The position numbers and the translations under genes are program-made. The notes below the pieces were generated by a model. That model was not told where the DNA came from and did not search any database. It saw nothing but the letters and a program-made list of their open reading frames with translations. From Paenibacillaceae bacterium ZCTH02-B3 (GTDB lineage: Bacteria; Bacillota; Bacilli; Paenibacillales; Paenibacillaceae): 50,087 nt of DNA. The stretch lies in NCBI GenBank assembly GCA_002159065.1, contig LZRV01000127.1, positions 1 through 50,087 of the forward strand, read 5' to 3'. Positions 31,651-39,418 of the stretch are shown in pieces. Position 1 is the first letter of the stretch. The number at the start of each line of letters is the position of its first letter.

Positions 31651-31721
31651 TCACAAATCCCGCGCGGCGGTGCGCGCCTTCACGGTTTTGGCATTCCCCC
31701 GGGCAAGGCCATTTATTCCTT

Positions 31722-32138
31722 TCATCTCTTGTTCCACAGACCGGCCACGGAGCCTGTCCACCTTTCGCCCGCGGCCTCGGGCGGCTCGTCCGGAAGCGGC
31801 TCCGCCACCAGGTCGGCGGGAATCCGGCCGGACACAAGGCCCGCGACTCCTGTCACCACGACCACGTAGCGGAATCCCGCCTCCTCTTTCAGCCTGCGGC
31901 AAAGTTCCGCCAGCTTCTCTTCGTCATCCGCGCCGTAATAATGAAAGGCCGGCATGGTGACGGTCCGGCCGCGAAACCTTTCTTCCAGCGGCTTGAGCAC
32001 CGCTCCCGCCCTGGCCGCCAGATCGGCTGCCTCCACCGGCGACTCCCGGCCCGTCAGGCCGGTGACGGGAAGCAGGCAGGTGTCCAGGTAAGGCTGCAGG
32101 GCGGGCCATTCATCCCTTTTCAGTTCCCCGAACTTCAT
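31722..32138 (-). CDS. ypiF: YpiF-like DUF2487 protein
   Basis: A 138-residue soluble protein starting MKFGELKRDEWPALQPYLDT, with PVTGLTGRESP, VTMPAFHYYGADDEEKL and FRYVVVVTGVAGLVSG, matching the DUF2487 (YpiF) family of unknown function. Start ATG 32138 follows CGGAGGAAG. Its position immediately upstream of qcrABC is the same as in B. subtilis, but qcrA has its own strong promoter in the 229-base gap, so co-regulation is not required. Confidence 0.85.
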   Translation of the reverse strand: MKFGELKRDEWPALQPYLDTCLLPVTGLTGRESPVEAADLAARAGAVLKPLEERFRGRTVTMPAFHYYGADDEEKLAELCRRLKEEAGFRYVVVVTGVAGLVSGRIPADLVAEPLPDEPPEAAGERWTGSVAGLWNKR

Positions 32139-32195
32139 CGCATCTTCCTCCGAATGCGGCGCGTTCCTTCGAAGCTATGATAACGAAGGGACACG

Positions 32196-32238
32196 AAAAA
32201 ACGCAAACCGTCCCCGCTTATCCGGCGGGGCGATTTGC
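32196..32238 (-). terminator. Terminator of the IDEAL-domain gene
   Basis: On the minus strand GCAAATCG-CCCCGC pairs with GCGGGG-ACGGTTTGC (32203-32238 in plus coordinates), followed by GTTTTTTCG. Confidence 0.82.
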
Positions 32239-32272
32239 GCGGCACGGGCCGGATGCGCGCCCGGGGACCTTG

Positions 32273-32452
32273 TCATGCCAGCATCGCTTTCAGTTCGTCC
32301 GTCAGACGCCGGAAGGTCTCGGCGTCCCCTTGGGCGAGCGCGTCGTCGATGGCCTTGTACAGTCTTTCCGTCCGGAATTTGCGCAGCGCCTCGTCCAGGA
32401 TCATTTCCGCCGCCAGTCCCAGCATGGTTTCATAGGCGACTTTCATGTCCAT
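32273..32452 (-). CDS. Small IDEAL-domain protein
   Basis: A 59-residue protein made almost entirely of an IDEAL domain: EMILDEALRKFRTERLYKAI followed by DDALAQGDAETFRRLTDEL. In B. subtilis the IDEAL domain forms the C terminus of YpiB, encoded next to ypiF; here only the domain with a 15-residue lead is present. Start ATG 32452 follows GGAGGTG; longer in-frame starts lack a site. The domain's function is not known. The downstream terminator makes it a separate unit from ypiF. Confidence 0.8.
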   Translation of the reverse strand: MDMKVAYETMLGLAAEMILDEALRKFRTERLYKAIDDALAQGDAETFRRLTDELKAMLA

Positions 32453-32584
32453 CGGTTGCACCTCCAGCCGGCTCCTGTAATTAGCATATGCGCAAGCGTC
32501 GGTCCGGCCGGGGCGGCCGCCCTGTGTCACCGGCAAAGGGCTTCCGCCCGGCCGTCGGCCTTCCGTTCGCCGGCGGCCGAACCC

Positions 32585-33922
32585 CTAAGGGAACACAATC
32601 AGATCTTCGAACATCACGCGGCTGCCGGTGATGAGCTCGCGCCCCTGCGGCGTGGCCCGGACCACGGGTTCCCCCGTTTCCGTCTCCCCCCGCTGGAGAA
32701 GCCCGAGATGCGTCATCATGCGCAGCACGCGCAGCCGGAACACATCCCGTTCCGAGTCGTAACAGAAGGGACGCAGCAAGGGAAGCAGCACCTCTTCCAG
32801 TGACGTTTCCGTCACCCAGTCTCCCGCCAGCCGGGCGATCCATTGGACGACCGGATGCAGATTGGCCACCGGGCCTTTGTACAGCCGGAGCCAGAACCGG
32901 TACACGTCCGCCGGGTCCGGCGGCGCTTCCCCTCCCGCCGCCGCGTATCCCGCCTCCGTCAGCACCAGGCGGTCGGGACGCTCTTCCACCAGGCGGCGGT
33001 AAAAGCAGAAATCGTAGATCAGCGCGAACCGGTCCGGATACTCCCGGAATCTTCGGCCATAGCCGAATCTCCAACCGCTTCCGTCCGGCGGAGCCTCGGG
33101 CACCGACATGAGCGCCAGCACCTGCTGCAATTGCCGCTTGTAAAGCACGCCGTCCGCCGTGAGGGGAATATCCCGGTCCCTGACGAACCGCAGGAAGACG
33201 ACGATGTCTTCCGCGAGCAGCCCGCGTTCGTCGCGGTAGACCGGCGGCTGCCCGCGGCGTTCGAGCCGCGCCCGGAAACGCCTTTCGAGGGCGTCGCACA
33301 ACCGTTGCCGGACATCCTCGGGCATGTGGTAGAGGTGGCTCGTTTGCCGCGTCATGCCTCCGAACAGCCAGCCGAATGACCGGAAACGGCCGATCGCGCC
33401 GTGCGGGTCGGCCGGGGCGGTGTCCGCCTCCGCATCGGGGGCCGCCTTTTTCCTTTTCCTTCGGCCCGAAGCTTTACCGGTTTTGCCGCCGGGGGGAACC
33501 GCCGGCGATCCCGCGCGGGTCCGCGCTGAACATGTCGCCGCCGTTCCCGCCGAAGATCCCGCCGCCGGCCCCGACGCAAGTCCCTTAGCCGAACCTGACA
33601 CGGCTTTCACCGGCAAAGAAACCTCCGGTTTGGTCAGAAGCGCCGGAGAGGGATTCGCCGCCGCCTCCGCCCGCGCCGCCAGCTCTTCAGGGCTGTAGGC
33701 CGTGCGGTTTTCAAAAAGCAGCGAATGGAGAAATCTCCACTCCGCCTCGTTCAGCCCGTCCAGATGGGGTTCGAAGGCTTCCCGGCCCTGGGCGGCGTAC
33801 AGGATCGACTGGATCAGGTCGTTCTTGGAATGGCTGTCGCACTGGCATCCGTACGATTTGGCGATCCGGGCGAGCTGGGCGATGTCCGCGTTGCCGAGCA
33901 GGTCCGCCAGTCGCATCGTCAT
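32585..33922 (-). CDS. Unrecognised 445-residue protein with winged-helix-like ends and a basic linker
   Basis: I do not recognise a named family. Residues 1-80 (including RLADLLGNADIAQLARIAKS and LNEAEWRFLHSLLFENRTAY) are helical and resemble the N-terminal DNA-binding-like region found ahead of some XPB-type helicase relatives, but no helicase motif follows. Residues about 90-170 are a low-complexity Ala/Gly/Ser/Pro linker ending in the basic RRKRKKAAPDAE. Residues 175-445 are a predominantly helical domain with several repeated winged-helix-like stretches such as LRVLRMMTHLGLLQRGETET. No signal peptide or membrane segment is evident. It is followed by the IDEAL-domain gene on the same strand. 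Confidence 0.75.
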   Translation of the reverse strand: MTMRLADLLGNADIAQLARIAKSYGCQCDSHSKNDLIQSILYAAQGREAFEPHLDGLNEAEWRFLHSLLFENRTAYSPEELAARAEAAANPSPALLTKPEVSLPVKAVSGSAKGLASGPAAGSSAGTAATCSARTRAGSPAVPPGGKTGKASGRRKRKKAAPDAEADTAPADPHGAIGRFRSFGWLFGGMTRQTSHLYHMPEDVRQRLCDALERRFRARLERRGQPPVYRDERGLLAEDIVVFLRFVRDRDIPLTADGVLYKRQLQQVLALMSVPEAPPDGSGWRFGYGRRFREYPDRFALIYDFCFYRRLVEERPDRLVLTEAGYAAAGGEAPPDPADVYRFWLRLYKGPVANLHPVVQWIARLAGDWVTETSLEEVLLPLLRPFCYDSERDVFRLRVLRMMTHLGLLQRGETETGEPVVRATPQGRELITGSRVMFEDLIVFP

Positions 33923-33999
33923 CCCCCGTTTCCAAAAGCTGCATTTCCAGACGCCGCATTCTCCAGTATCGGTGCTCCCGCTCCGGTTTAAACGTGCAG

Positions 34000-34037
34000 C
34001 AAAAAACCCCGGTCCGGCCTTCCGGCCGGATCGGGGT
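34000..34037 (-). terminator. Terminator after the second ECF sigma operon
   Basis: On the minus strand ACCCCGATCCGGCC-GGAA-GGCCGGACCGGGGT (one mismatch) followed by TTTTTGC, 15 bases after the phosphatase stop. Confidence 0.88.
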
Positions 34038-34051
34038 CCCGATCGCCCGTC

Positions 34052-34666
34052 CTATTTCCATTTTCGTTCCAGTTCGCCGGTTTGCAGATGGGCGGTGCAG
34101 TTGTGCACCAACACGCGCCATTTCCCCTGCGTATGCTCCATCACCGTCAGGGAACCGTTGCGGATGACCGGGTCGTCCACGGAAGGACAGAGCATCCGCA
34201 CGACGCGGGCGAGCAGGCCGCCGTGGGTGACCACGAGCCAGCTTTCCCCCGGCCGTTCCCGAAGCCAGTCCTCCACAAAAGATCGGCCGCGTGCCCGGAG
34301 GGAGTCGTCGCTTTCCATGTCGGCCACCTGTTTCCGCCATTCCGGCCCCCAGCGTTCCAGGCGTTGTTCCAGCGTCGTTCCCTCCGCGCTGCCGAAGGAC
34401 CGTTCTTTCAGCCGTTCGTCCCACAGGAGGGGAAGGGACAACCGGTCCGCCAGAATGCGGGCCGTCTCCGCGGCGCGCTTCAGGGGACTGCTGACCACCC
34501 CGTTCCAGAGCCACCGCTCCGCCGCCAGCCTCTCCGCCAGCAACCGCGCCTGGCGCTTTCCTTCCTCGTCCAGGGGGATGTCCGTGGAGCCCTGGATTTT
34601 GCCTTGCCGGTTCCATTCCGTCTGTCCGTGCCGAACCCAGCCAAGCCTGAGAAAATCCGGCGTCAT
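34052..34666 (-). CDS. Histidine phosphatase family (phosphoglycerate mutase-like) protein
   Basis: A 204-residue member of histidine phosphatase branch 1. The catalytic RHG is in LGWVRHGQTEWNRQGKIQG (near residue 11), with phosphate-pocket arginines, an ER in DERLKERSFGSAEG and the second His in WLVVTHGGLLARVV. Such enzymes remove phosphate from sugars, nucleotides (cobC/RNase H-associated types) or 3-phosphoglycerate; the substrate cannot be named here. The ATG overlaps the anti-sigma stop by 4 bases, so it is translated as the third gene of the sigma operon, which is an unusual partner. Confidence 0.85.
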   Translation of the reverse strand: MTPDFLRLGWVRHGQTEWNRQGKIQGSTDIPLDEEGKRQARLLAERLAAERWLWNGVVSSPLKRAAETARILADRLSLPLLWDERLKERSFGSAEGTTLEQRLERWGPEWRKQVADMESDDSLRARGRSFVEDWLRERPGESWLVVTHGGLLARVVRMLCPSVDDPVIRNGSLTVMEHTQGKWRVLVHNCTAHLQTGELERKWK

Positions 34667-35262
34667 GCGCGCACCCTGGACAGCCAGTTCAGGACGAGCA
34701 CCATGGCGATGACGCCGAAGAGGGACAGTCCGAGCCAATATTCCGGCGGCGAAGATGCGGAATAGTACATGACCACGTGATTCAGGCCGGCCACGGGGAT
34801 CTCCACCAGCAGGGTTTCCGTCTCCCGTCCGGCGGCGAAGGCATGGGCCGCTTCCAGGGCGCCGACCATGGACCCGCCGGAACTCCCCTGCCGCTGCGAC
34901 ACCAGATGCCAGAAGCTCATGACGAAAAATGTCAGGAGCAGCGAGGAAAGGATCGCCAGCCTTCTGCGCAACGGGGCCGTAAAAGCGTACGTCTTGCGGA
35001 TCGCGGGCATCGCCCAGCGCTGCTCGGCGTAGATGCGGCTCAGGACGCGCTCGGCTATGCGCCGGTCCGCATCCGGCGCCTCCTCCGCCTCATCCGCGCG
35101 CAGGCCGCTCACCAGCGCGCTGCTCTCCCGCCACAGGCGCCAGGCCTCCGCGCACTCCCCGCACCCCGCGGCGTGTTCCGCGACCAGCCGGCTTTCCTCC
35201 GAATCTTCGGGCAAATCCCAACGGGAGGCCAACAGCTTTTGCACATCTTCGCAGTTCATCAC
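34663..35262 (-). CDS. Zinc-finger (ZAS) anti-sigma factor
   Basis: A 199-residue membrane protein. The N-terminal cytoplasmic domain carries AEHAAGCGECAEAWRLW (residues 28-44), the His-x3-Cys-x2-Cys signature of zinc anti-sigma domains. Two membrane segments follow (LAILSSLLLTFFVMSFWHLV and GLSLFGVIAMVLVLNWL). The start is taken as GTG 35262, overlapping the sigma stop (GTGA); an ATG one codon on is equally possible. GGAGGAG lies upstream. Direct coupling to the sigma gene supports its role as that sigma factor's inhibitor. Confidence 0.87.
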   Translation of the reverse strand: MMNCEDVQKLLASRWDLPEDSEESRLVAEHAAGCGECAEAWRLWRESSALVSGLRADEAEEAPDADRRIAERVLSRIYAEQRWAMPAIRKTYAFTAPLRRRLAILSSLLLTFFVMSFWHLVSQRQGSSGGSMVGALEAAHAFAAGRETETLLVEIPVAGLNHVVMYYSASSPPEYWLGLSLFGVIAMVLVLNWLSRVRA

Positions 35263-35852
35263 AGTTTCAACTCCTCCACTTCTTTCGCCAGCGCCGCCTC
35301 TCCCATGTAAGGTTCCATTTGCGCTTTCACGCTTGATCTGGCTCTGAACAGCAGCGATTTCACCGCGCTGACCGTCTGGCCCAGGATGTTGGCGATCTCC
35401 TGGTAATCCAGTCCGTCATACTCCCGCAGGATGAGCGCGGAACGCTGTTTTTCCGGCAGATTGTTGATCGCTTCCCTCACCTTGGCCACTTTCTCGCTTC
35501 TGAGCAGCGACTGTTCCGGCGAAACTTCCGCAGGCGCGGCAGGTATGTATACCGCATCGTCCAGCGACACTTGCTGCGATCGTTGCTTGCGCAGTTCGCT
35601 CAGCACCGTGTTGCGCGCGATGGTGTAGAGCCATGTCGAAAAGGAAGCGTCCACTTCCCGGAAGGAATGCAGACTTCGATACGCCTTGTAGAACGTCTCC
35701 GAGCACAAATCCTCGGCGAGAAGTTCCAGCCTGGCGCTTTTCAGCAGATGATGGATGAAGGACAAAATCTTTTTCTGATACCGGGCCATCAGAACGGCGT
35801 AAAGCTCCACGTTGCCGTCCTTGATTTCCCGGATCAGCTGGGAATCGGTCAT
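35259..35852 (-). CDS. ECF-type RNA polymerase sigma factor
   Basis: A 197-residue sigma factor with region 2 (LLAEDLCSETFYKAYRSLHS and FSTWLYTIARNTVLSELRKQ) and region 4 (LPEKQRSALILREYDGLDYQ and EIANILGQTVSAVKSLLFRA). Start ATG 35852 is 12 bases after AAGGAGGG, a slightly long spacing; a TTG just upstream is the alternative. Its partners downstream are a ZAS anti-sigma factor and a phosphatase. A candidate autoregulatory promoter lies at 35912-35936. Signal and regulon are unknown. Confidence 0.9.
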   Translation of the reverse strand: MTDSQLIREIKDGNVELYAVLMARYQKKILSFIHHLLKSARLELLAEDLCSETFYKAYRSLHSFREVDASFSTWLYTIARNTVLSELRKQRSQQVSLDDAVYIPAAPAEVSPEQSLLRSEKVAKVREAINNLPEKQRSALILREYDGLDYQEIANILGQTVSAVKSLLFRARSSVKAQMEPYMGEAALAKEVEELKL

Positions 35853-35911
35853 CAAAATCCGCGACCCTCCTTTGTGGAAGGGTAACGTACACAGCCGGTC
35901 CCAAACATATG

Positions 35912-35936
35912 TACCGGACAAAGGAAAAAAAGTTGC
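35912..35936 (-). promoter_or_regulatory. Candidate ECF-type autoregulatory promoter
   Basis: On the minus strand GCAAC (35932-35936), a T-rich 16-base spacer and GGTA (35912-35915) resemble the AAC-N16-CGTA layout of Gram-positive ECF promoters. It would start transcription about 50 bases before the sigma gene. The -10 departs from CGTA at its first base. Confidence 0.42.
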
Positions 35937-36013
35937 GTCTGATTCATTGTATCATATCCGGGCCGAGAGTTCTCCGGAAAAATCCACGAAAAAAAGCCGG
36001 AAGACCGTGAAAA

Positions 36014-36039
36014 TTTTCCCAGGAAGCGATTTGGGAAAA
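36014..36039. repeat. Inverted repeat overlapping the candidate sRNA T-tract
   Basis: TTTTCCCA (36014-36021) and TGGGAAAA (36032-36039) form a perfect 8-bp stem. It shares the T-tract with the upstream terminator and is followed on the minus strand by TTTTC. Confidence 0.45.
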
Positions 36040-36065
36040 AAATGACCACCCGCTGTCCTGGGTGG
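36036..36065 (-). terminator. Intrinsic terminator downstream of tyrA / candidate sRNA
   Basis: CCACCC and GGGTGG arms with an 8-base loop, followed by TCA and seven T residues on the minus strand. It may end both the trp-hisC-tyrA transcript and the candidate sRNA. Confidence 0.75.
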
Positions 36066-36115
36066 CTGCACAGAGGTGCAGAGGATTGGATAGGAGTGGA
36101 GAGAAACCATACTGT
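36036..36115 (-). ncRNA. Candidate small RNA of about 80 nt between tyrA and the ECF sigma gene
   Basis: A good promoter (36122-36151) predicts a start near 36115. The transcript would begin with a C/U-rich unpaired stretch containing TTTCTCTCCACTCC and TATCCAATCC. A perfect CTGCAC/GTGCAG hairpin (36066-36081) follows, and then an intrinsic terminator, CCACCC-N8-GGGTGG followed by TCATTTTTTT (36036-36065). No start codon with a ribosome-binding site is inside. The C/U-rich leader could pair with Shine-Dalgarno sequences, as in several Firmicutes sRNAs. It could instead be the leader of the sigma operon 180 bases downstream, or merely the trp-operon terminator. Confidence 0.5.
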
Positions 36116-36121
36116 GCCTTT

Positions 36122-36151
36122 ATTGTAATGTATCCGTTTTCATATTGTCAA
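36122..36151 (-). promoter_or_regulatory. Strong sigma-A-like promoter downstream of tyrA
   Basis: A perfect TTGACA (36146-36151) and TACAAT (36122-36127), with 18 bases between them, or 17 to TTACAA, on the minus strand. It begins about 20 bases after the tyrA stop and points towards the candidate sRNA. Confidence 0.7.
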
Positions 36152-36171
36152 TAAGCGTTTTCATTTCTTCG

Positions 36172-37296
36172 TCAGTACCGCACGTCGTAATTCAGTTCCT
36201 TGAGAAGCCGCACAGCTTTCTCCAGGTCCTCCGCCTTCCCGAAGGACAGCCGCAGGACGCCCGGCACGTCTTCCCTGCTTTCGGCGATGTGGACGTTGCG
36301 CAGGTTGATGCCGGCGCGGCCGATTTCCGTGGCGATCCTGCCGATCTCGCCGGGATGGTCGGGCACGTCCACATAGCATTCGTAGAAGGGCGTAAGAACT
36401 CCCTTCCGCCGTTCGGGAAGGCTGCCGCGGAACCGTCCCGCCAGGCGGAATTCCTCTTCGATGCCGGCGCCGTCTTCCCCTTTGATCAATTCGGCGAAAC
36501 GCCCGATTTCCTTCTGCCAGTCGTCGAGCAGGCGCAGCACCACGTCCCGGTTGCTCAGCAGGATATCCCGCCAGATGACCGGGTCGCTGGAAGCGATGCG
36601 GGTAATGTCGCGAAAACCCCCCGCCGCCAGGCTTCCGTACCAGGCGTCGCCTTCGTGGTATTTGCGGATCTGGTTGACGAGGGCGACGGCAATGACGTGC
36701 GGCAGATGGCTCACCGCGCCGACCACCTCGTCGTGCCGGCGGGCGTCCATGCGCACGATGTTCGCGCGCGTCCAGCGAAGCAGCGCCTCCAGCCGGTCCG
36801 CCGCTTCCGGCGGCGTCCTGTCCGTCGGCGTGAGCACATAGTACGCGTTTTCGAACAGGTGCGGGCTGGCGGCTTCCACCCCGGACCGTTCCGATCCCGC
36901 CATGGGATGTCCGCCGATAAATACGGCCCCGCCCAGCGGCATGCCGGACGCGTACTCCACGATGGAAGCCTTGGTGCTGCCCACGTCGGTGATGATGCAT
37001 CCCGGCTTGAGGGGCAGTCCGGCCAGGCGATCGAGATATTCGGCGATCATTCCCACGGGCACGCACAGGAACAGAAAATCGGCGCCGTCCGCCGCCTCCT
37101 CAAGGGAGGCTGTCGCTTCGTCCACGACGCCGAGCTCCTTGTATTTGCGAACGGAGGACGGGCGGGGCGAATGGCCGACGACGCGGATGCCCGGCTTCCC
37201 CCGGAAACAAAGGGCCAGCGATCCGCCGATGAGCCCGACGCCGAAAATGGCGATCTTCACCGTGCCCGCGCCAAATTCACCGTTTGCGTCCCCCAT
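36172..37296 (-). CDS. tyrA: Prephenate dehydrogenase with C-terminal ACT domain
   Basis: Oxidises prephenate to 4-hydroxyphenylpyruvate for tyrosine. The Rossmann motif is IAIFGVGLIGGSLALCF near the N terminus, followed by DVGSTKASIVEYA, the signature GGHPMAGSERSGVEAASPHL and the helical region SHLPHVIAVALVN. Residues from about 295 form an ACT domain (CYVDVPDHPGEIGRIATEIG, then INLRNVHIAES), suggesting allosteric control by tyrosine. ATG 37296 is chosen (374 residues), five bases beyond the hisC stop with AGGTG upstream. It is the last gene of the trp-hisC-tyrA series; aroE, which follows in B. subtilis, is absent. Confidence 0.94.
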   Translation of the reverse strand: MGDANGEFGAGTVKIAIFGVGLIGGSLALCFRGKPGIRVVGHSPRPSSVRKYKELGVVDEATASLEEAADGADFLFLCVPVGMIAEYLDRLAGLPLKPGCIITDVGSTKASIVEYASGMPLGGAVFIGGHPMAGSERSGVEAASPHLFENAYYVLTPTDRTPPEAADRLEALLRWTRANIVRMDARRHDEVVGAVSHLPHVIAVALVNQIRKYHEGDAWYGSLAAGGFRDITRIASSDPVIWRDILLSNRDVVLRLLDDWQKEIGRFAELIKGEDGAGIEEEFRLAGRFRGSLPERRKGVLTPFYECYVDVPDHPGEIGRIATEIGRAGINLRNVHIAESREDVPGVLRLSFGKAEDLEKAVRLLKELNYDVRY

Positions 37297-37300
37297 GGCG

Positions 37301-38398
37301 TCACACCTGCACCTTCGCTTCGTGCAGCACCGCCTCCAGGGCGGCAATCAGCTTTTCGTTCTGCTCCGGAGCGCCCACCGTGATCCGCAGGCCGGTCGGG
37401 AATCCCGGAAAGCCGGCGCGAACGATGATGCCTCTCCTCAGCAGCCGCTCAAACACGTCCTTCGCGTCCCGCCGCACATCGACAAAAATGAAGTTGGCCT
37501 GGGACGGAAACGTCTTGAGCCCCATCCTGGCGAACGCTTCTTCCAGCTGCCGAAGGCCCTTCCGGTTGGCTTCCCGGCACCGGCGGACAAAGTCCGTGTC
37601 CCCCAGCGCGGCGATGGCCGCGGTCTGCGCAAACCGGGAGGTGTTGAAGGGCTGCCGGACCTGGTTGACGTTGCGGATGATGTCGGCATGGGCGACGCCG
37701 TAGCCGATCCGCAGGGAAGCCAGGCCGTAGATCTTGGAGAAGGTGCGCAGCACCACCAGATTGGGATAATCGGGAAGCAGGGAGATGCCGTCCGGATATT
37801 CCGGATCCACCGCATATTCGAAATAGGCTTCGTCCAGCACCACCAGGACATTTTGCGGCACGGCGCCGAGGAACCGGACAAGCGCTTCGCGGGTCACGAA
37901 CGTCCCCGTCGGGTTGTTCGGATTGCACACCCAGACGATTTTCGTCCGCTCCGTGATCCGTTCGAGCATGGCGTCAAGGTCGTGGACGCCGTCTTTCAGC
38001 GGCACTTCGACGACGGCGGCATTTTCCGCCATGGCGCTGAACCTGTACTGGGGAAACGTCTGCGCCGCCATGACCGTCTCGTCGCCCGGCATGAGGTACG
38101 CCCGCGCGATCATCTGGATCACTTCGTCTGCGCCCGCCCCGAAGATCAGCTGGTCCGGCTTCACGCCCAGATGCGCGGCCAGCGCTTCCGACAGCGCGAA
38201 GGCGCCGCCGTCGGGATAGAGGGCGGTGTTTTCCATTTCCCGCACGATGGCTTCTTTCACGGCCGGAGAACAGCCGTGGGGATTTTCGTTGGAGGCGAGT
38301 TTGATCACTTCCGTCAGGCCGAGCTCCCGCTTGACGGTTTCGATGGGTTTGCCGGGTTGGTAGACCGGAAGATGGATGATATGCGGTTTCGGTTGCAT
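37301..38398 (-). CDS. hisC: Histidinol-phosphate / aromatic amino acid aminotransferase
   Basis: A PLP-dependent class I/II aminotransferase acting on imidazole acetol phosphate and, in Bacilli, also on aromatic 2-oxo acids. Motifs include IKLASNENPHGCSPAVKEAI, CNPNNPTGTFVT, the LDEAYFEY cofactor-binding segment and the Schiff-base lysine in RTFSKIYGLASLRIGYG (near residue 217). ATG 38398 (365 residues) is preceded by AGGAGGGG; an in-frame codon at 38416 is less likely. Placement between trpA and tyrA supports a dual His/Tyr-Phe role. It appears to have its own promoter (38440-38445). Confidence 0.95.
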   Translation of the reverse strand: MQPKPHIIHLPVYQPGKPIETVKRELGLTEVIKLASNENPHGCSPAVKEAIVREMENTALYPDGGAFALSEALAAHLGVKPDQLIFGAGADEVIQMIARAYLMPGDETVMAAQTFPQYRFSAMAENAAVVEVPLKDGVHDLDAMLERITERTKIVWVCNPNNPTGTFVTREALVRFLGAVPQNVLVVLDEAYFEYAVDPEYPDGISLLPDYPNLVVLRTFSKIYGLASLRIGYGVAHADIIRNVNQVRQPFNTSRFAQTAAIAALGDTDFVRRCREANRKGLRQLEEAFARMGLKTFPSQANFIFVDVRRDAKDVFERLLRRGIIVRAGFPGFPTGLRITVGAPEQNEKLIAALEAVLHEAKVQV

Positions 38399-38414
38399 GG
38401 TCACCCCTCCTGAC

Positions 38415-38445
38415 AATCACGCGGCGCACGCGCAACGTGATTCTA
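38415..38445 (-). promoter_or_regulatory. Palindrome overlapping a candidate hisC promoter
   Basis: AATCACG (38415-38421) and CGTGATT (38436-38442) bracket a GC-rich inner palindrome. The outer arm overlaps a minus-strand TAGAAT (38440-38445) that could be the -10 of an internal promoter. No good -35 was found. The element ends just before the hisC ribosome-binding site. Confidence 0.45.
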
Positions 38446-38578
38446 TTTTGACACAACCCGGCGGCGATGTACAGCCCCGCGGACGCCTCCGCGACACCGC
38501 GGCGGAATCCGCCGGCCGCCCGGCGTTTGGCGTTTTCCGGCGCCCGCGATCATGCCGCGTCGGCACGGGAACGGCGCA

Positions 38579-39418
38579 TTACCGGGAGGTTCGCGGCTTG
38601 AGGCCGGCGATGAACGAACGCACGGCTTCGACGCCGCGGCGTTTCTTCTCCGGGTCCGGGGAAGTGAGCGCGTCCAGCTGCTCTTCCACTATCCGCACGA
38701 TGGCGCTGCCGACGACGACGCCGTCGCACACCCGGCTGAAGCGTTCCGCCTGCTCCCGGCTGGAAATGCCGAACCCGATGCAGACGGGAACCGGCGAGGC
38801 GCGCCGCAGGGCGGCGAGAAACGCGTCCACGCCGGCGTCGAAGGCGTCGCGCACGCCGGTGACGCCCAGGGAAGAGACGGCGTACACGAATCCCCTGGCG
38901 CGGGAAACGATGCGTTCCGCCCGGCCTTCCGACGTCGGGGCGACGAGGGGAATCAGGTGGACGCCCGTCCTTTCCGCCAGCCGGCGCGCTTCCCCGTCTT
39001 CTTCCATCGGCAGATCGGGCATGATGACGCCGCTGAAGCCGTGTTCGGCCAGGTCCGTGAAAAACCGTTCCAGCCCGTACTGGAGCGGAGGATTGTAATA
39101 GGTGAACAAAATGAACGGCATCTTCACGCCGCGCTCCCGCGCCCGCACGGCGACCTTCATGCAGTCGGCCAGGGTGACGCGGTGGCGCAAGGCCCTTTCC
39201 GAAGCGCGCTGGATGACGGGACCGTCCGCCAGCGGATCGGAATACGGCACGCCAAGCTCAATCATGTGCGCCCCCGCTTCCTCGGCCGCCTTCACCAGAT
39301 CCACCGTGGTGTCCGGATCCGGGTCCCCCGTCGTGAGATACGGAATGAAGGCGGGTTCGCCGGAAGCGCGCAGCCGCGCGAACGTTTCGTCGATGGCGTT
39401 GGTCCCCGTCGCCTTCAC
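38579..39418 (-). CDS. trpA: Tryptophan synthase alpha subunit
   Basis: Cleaves indole-3-glycerol phosphate to indole and glyceraldehyde 3-phosphate and passes indole to TrpB. The catalytic Glu lies in [20 protein letters not shown], and the catalytic Asp region is [36 protein letters not shown] and [17 protein letters not shown] form the phosphate site. The start is GTG 39418, overlapping the trpB stop (GTGA). A 160-base gap without a clear T-tailed terminator separates it from hisC. Confidence 0.96.
   Translation of the reverse strand: MKATGTNAIDETFARLRASGEPAFIPYLTTGDPDPDTTVDLVKAAEEAGAHMIELGVPYSDPLADGPVIQRASERALRHRVTLADCMKVAVRARERGVKMPFILFTYYNPPLQYGLERFFTDLAEHGFSGVIMPDLPMEEDGEARRLAERTGVHLIPLVAPTSEGRAERIVSRARGFVYAVSSLGVTGVRDAFDAGVDAFLAALRRASPVPVCIGFGISSREQAERFSRVCDGVVVGSAIVRIVEEQLDALTSPDPEKKRRGVEAVRSFIAGLKPRTSR

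Noticed and set aside
31640..31656. A Rex operator in TTGTCATTTTGTCACAA upstream of qcrA
   Set aside because: It differs from TTGTGA-N6-TCACAA in one half-site base and in spacing, so it is reported only as part of an unassigned repeat.
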